From assembly GCA_014729945.1 (NCBI GenBank), contig WJJC01000008.1:1-16283 (forward strand): DNA of 16,283 nt. The letters run 5' to 3'. The notes under the pieces were generated by a model. It saw only the letters and a program-made list of their open reading frames with translations. It made no database searches and was not told the DNA's origin. Within the stretch, counting starts at the first letter, position 1. Each line of letters begins with the position of its first letter. Both the position numbers and the translations under genes were made by a program. Source of the DNA: Candidatus Bathyarchaeota archaeon. GTDB lineage: Archaea > Thermoproteota > Bathyarchaeia > TCS64. Below are positions 14,006 through 16,283 of this stretch, in pieces.

Positions 14006-15265
14006 TTATCTCGCCAGGTAACCCATTACGTCGAACTGTATTTCTTTTAATTCTTCAACTAGTTTGAGTCTTTTCTGTAGATCTTTATTGTTTTGAAGTT
14101 CTTTGACCAGTGCCTCGCTTATGTAGAGAGTCTCCAGTTCCTGGGTGTTTTTTATCCTTATGACTTTCGCGTTTTCCGGTTGCACAGGTCCACTGATCCG
14201 GATGGCTGTAGAGATGGCGTCTTTATCACTGGGTAAGAAGGGTGGTATCTTCCCGGTTTCTCCACTTCCCTGTGTTAGACAGTTCACGTAGGTCTGATGA
14301 TAATCTATCTTCTCATAGGCGCGTCTAGTGGTTACATCGGCTAAACCGATTCCTATAGCGTTACCGTGGGTTTCCTCGGTTAGGTCGAGTACAGCTATCT
14401 TTTTGATGCTTGGAGCCCGTGGGTCGTGTTCGTTGGGCATCCAGAATCTGCCTGTCACGTTTGTATCCATGCCGACGCCGCTGATGTTCTTACCCAACTC
14501 CTCCACTACCAGTACATCGATATCCTTGAAGGGAAGTCTGGGTAACATGTCTTTGGCTTTTCTGAGAAGCTCCTTTTCCCGGGGGTAGAATTCCTCGGGG
14601 TATAATGCGTGTACCTCAGCTGTCTTATGGTACGCGTTCTCCAGCAGGGCTAACCCCATTACGATGTTTGTCTTCTCCGCGATCAATTTCCCGGCCTCAG
14701 GCAGTATCCTATGGTAACCATCATAGCGGTGCCAGTGAATCATCTCCGCTCCCTTCTGGTTACCGAGACCAATCGCCATCATCTTGAGTAGCCCGGACTC
14801 TATCTCCCCCTTAAAGTCGGTGTGAGGCTTTACACGCCCGGCGACGAATACCCCATCAGCCTGTAGAGCTATGCGGTTGAGATAAATCTCTACACCGTCT
14901 GGCAGGGTTCCTACTGTTTCTACTTCCATCCCGGCTTCGATGGGAGCACACACGGTTTCCTCATTCACGCCAAGACTATGAAGTACCTCGATCTGGCCTT
15001 CGGGAGTAGCTCCTCCGTGACTGCCCATCGCGGCTAGAAGGAAGGGCTCAGTCTCGGCTTCTCGGAGCACATCCACTATAGTTCGAAGGATCAAAGGTAT
15101 GTTCGCGATCCCCCTGCTTCCAGCGGTTACAGCGATTCTCTGACCGGGTTTTACCCGTTTTTTTAGCTCTTTTTTCTCCAGTTCTTCCCTGATACTGGAT
15201 TCAATGTCTTTGATTCCTGGTTTATCGAAAAATTGTTGAGCTTTTGCCATCTTTGGGAGCTGCAT
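14006..15265 (-). CDS. LarA-like (DUF2088) nickel-pincer-type protein
   Basis: A 419-residue protein of the LarA/DUF2088 family, whose characterised members are racemases or epimerases of 2-hydroxy acids using a nickel-pincer nucleotide. Visible blocks are TAGSRGIANIP (47-57), AAMGSHGGATPEGQ (78-91) with His83, and GRVKPHTDFKGEIESGLLKMMAIGLG (about 143-168) with His148 and Lys152 in the region that holds catalytic and cofactor-binding residues in LarA. The subgroup is the archaeal and bacterial SRG/MGSHGGATPEGQ type, whose substrates are mostly unknown. The ATG at 15265 lies 22 bp after pdxA, with a weak GGAG 12 bases upstream; the ATG at 15250 is the alternative. The longer open frame to 15400 overlaps pdxA and adds sequence unlike the family. 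The cofactor genes larB, larC and larE are not in the window. Confidence 0.87.
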   Translation of the reverse strand: MQLPKMAKAQQFFDKPGIKDIESSIREELEKKELKKRVKPGQRIAVTAGSRGIANIPLILRTIVDVLREAETEPFLLAAMGSHGGATPEGQIEVLHSLGVNEETVCAPIEAGMEVETVGTLPDGVEIYLNRIALQADGVFVAGRVKPHTDFKGEIESGLLKMMAIGLGNQKGAEMIHWHRYDGYHRILPEAGKLIAEKTNIVMGLALLENAYHKTAEVHALYPEEFYPREKELLRKAKDMLPRLPFKDIDVLVVEELGKNISGVGMDTNVTGRFWMPNEHDPRAPSIKKIAVLDLTEETHGNAIGIGLADVTTRRAYEKIDYHQTYVNCLTQGSGETGKIPPFLPSDKDAISTAIRISGPVQPENAKVIRIKNTQELETLYISEALVKELQNNKDLQKRLKLVEELKEIQFDVMGYLAR

Positions 15266-15287
15266 GGTTTGTCTTAGCTCCAGGGGT

Positions 15288-16283
15288 TTATTGCTTTTTT
15301 CGTGCATGAGCCATCTGGACAGCGTAGCTGATGGCCTCTTTAAGGCTCCCGGGGTTCGCTGTGCCTTCTTTTCTACCTGCTTTACCGTAGGCTGTTCCAT
15401 GGTCGACAGAGGTTCTTATGAATCGTAGACCCAGTGTAACGTTGACTCCGCTCACGTTGAGCCATTTACCGGTGGCTTCATCGTATTCCATCCCCAGGAG
15501 TTTAACGGGGATATGCCCCTGATCATGGTAAAGTGCAACCACTATATCGTACTGGCCTCCAGCGGCTTTACCGAAAACCGTGTCCGCGGGCACAGGACCC
15601 TCTACGTCTAGGCCCTCATTTACAGCTTCCAGTATAGCGGGGGTTATGATTTCTGCTTCCTCGTCTCCGAATAAGCCCCCGTCTCCACTGTGGGGGTTTA
15701 ATCCGGCTACGGCTATTCTGGGTTTATCTATGCCTAGGCTCAGGCAGGCTCGTTGAGCGATGTGGATTGTGGTGTGGATTCGCTTTTTGGTAAGGTGCTT
15801 GGGTATGTCTTTGAAGGGGATGTGAGTGGTTGCATGGACTACTCGTAGGTTACCGGTGGCTAGCATCATAGCATAGTGCTTGGTTCCTGATCTCTCAGCC
15901 AGTAGCTCAGTGTGGCCCGGGTAGTTGTATCCACCCATATGGAGGGCTTCCTTGTTCAATGGAGCGGTTACCATGGCGTCTACCTCATTATTCAGGACCA
16001 GATCGGCTGCGTGGATCACATATTCTGCGCTGGCTGCCCCGGTCATGGCTGCTGGTTTACCCATCTCCAGTTTCCCGGGGTCTATGTTCTTCAAGTCTAT
16101 GAGGTCTATGGTGCCGTTGTTATATTCTGCTTCGGCTGGTTTCTCTATGATATGAAGTTCCAAGTTTTCTCCAGCTACCTCTAAACCCATCTTCATGGCG
16201 TCGCTATCCCCTACCACCAAGGGGTTGCATATTCTGTATGTCTCTGGGTCTGAGAGAGTTTTTGCTATGATCTCTGGTCCTAT
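15288..16283 (-). CDS. PdxA-family 4-phospho-hydroxy-acid dehydrogenase (5' partial)
   Basis: At least 331 residues of a PdxA-family NAD-dependent oxidative decarboxylase. The frame is open to the last base of the window, where IGPEII continues from the expected GDPAGIGPE start, so about 15 N-terminal residues are missing; a TTG at 16220 is internal. The three metal His lie in HATTHIPF, GLNPHSGDGG and LYHDQGHIPVK, and TAPLNKEAL, GYNYPGHTELLA and RTSVDHGTAYGKAG are family signatures. The family contains PdxA proper (4-phosphohydroxy-L-threonine, vitamin B6) and PdxA2-type enzymes that break down 4-phospho-D-threonate or D-erythronate. Archaea usually make PLP by PdxS/PdxT, and the neighbour is LarA-like, so a catabolic role on phosphorylated four-carbon acids is more likely. 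A DUF1537-type kinase upstream would settle this; it is outside the window. Confidence 0.93.
   Translation of the reverse strand: MGPEIIAKTLSDPETYRICNPLVVGDSDAMKMGLEVAGENLELHIIEKPAEAEYNNGTIDLIDLKNIDPGKLEMGKPAAMTGAASAEYVIHAADLVLNNEVDAMVTAPLNKEALHMGGYNYPGHTELLAERSGTKHYAMMLATGNLRVVHATTHIPFKDIPKHLTKKRIHTTIHIAQRACLSLGIDKPRIAVAGLNPHSGDGGLFGDEEAEIITPAILEAVNEGLDVEGPVPADTVFGKAAGGQYDIVVALYHDQGHIPVKLLGMEYDEATGKWLNVSGVNVTLGLRFIRTSVDHGTAYGKAGRKEGTANPGSLKEAISYAVQMAHARKKQ

Noticed and set aside
15266..15400. N-terminal extension of the LarA-like gene into pdxA
   Set aside because: It overlaps pdxA coding sequence, is low in family similarity and ends before a good ATG placed 22 bp after the pdxA stop.

Overview
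The window reads as archaeal chromosome with a mix of informational and catabolic genes. The evidence is a set of traits that fit Archaea better than Bacteria. There is a translin-family gene, a methionyl-tRNA synthetase with two zinc knuckles, a GTP-type phosphoenolpyruvate carboxykinase and frequent AGA/AGG arginine codons. Shine-Dalgarno sequences are scarce. T-rich TATA-like elements sit about 26 bp before several start codons, as expected for leaderless archaeal transcripts. No rRNA, tRNA or other phylogenetic marker is present, so I do not assign a phylum; Thermoplasmatota, Bathyarchaeia and Asgard groups are all conceivable.

Layout. At 1-2690 (+) lies a methionyl-tRNA synthetase that enters the window already inside its HIGH motif. 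It carries an unusual B3/4 domain between the anticodon-binding domain and a C-terminal tRNA-binding domain. A 210-bp convergent gap with two related dyads follows, then a zinc-ribbon membrane protein and a creatininase-family amidohydrolase, both on the minus strand. A divergent AT-rich promoter region separates these from PEP carboxykinase (+), which ends 1 bp from an AbgB-like M20 amidohydrolase (-). Cysteinyl-tRNA synthetase (-) lies just upstream of that gene. After a divergent gap comes a small plus-strand gene whose sequence pattern resembles Cas2/VapD.

The minus-strand cluster 12404-10121 holds, in transcription order, an UlaG-like metallo-beta-lactamase-fold protein, a threonine dehydratase-like PLP enzyme and a translin-family protein, with gaps of 21 and 31 bp. 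A very G+T-rich divergent gap leads to a second creatininase-family paralogue (+) and rubrerythrin (+). The right end is a minus-strand pair, a PdxA-family dehydrogenase (running off the window) and a LarA-like DUF2088 protein 22 bp downstream of it.

Functionally, the two synthetases and translin concern tRNA or RNA. PEP carboxykinase links amino-acid and organic-acid catabolism to gluconeogenesis. The two creatininase-like hydrolases, the M20 amidohydrolase, the dehydratase and the PdxA/LarA-like pair suggest use of amides, hydroxy-amino acids and sugar acids, though no substrate can be read from sequence alone. Rubrerythrin indicates an anaerobic or microaerobic life with peroxide defence. 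No mobile element, CRISPR array or prophage was seen. No gene-free stretch exceeds about 210 bp.
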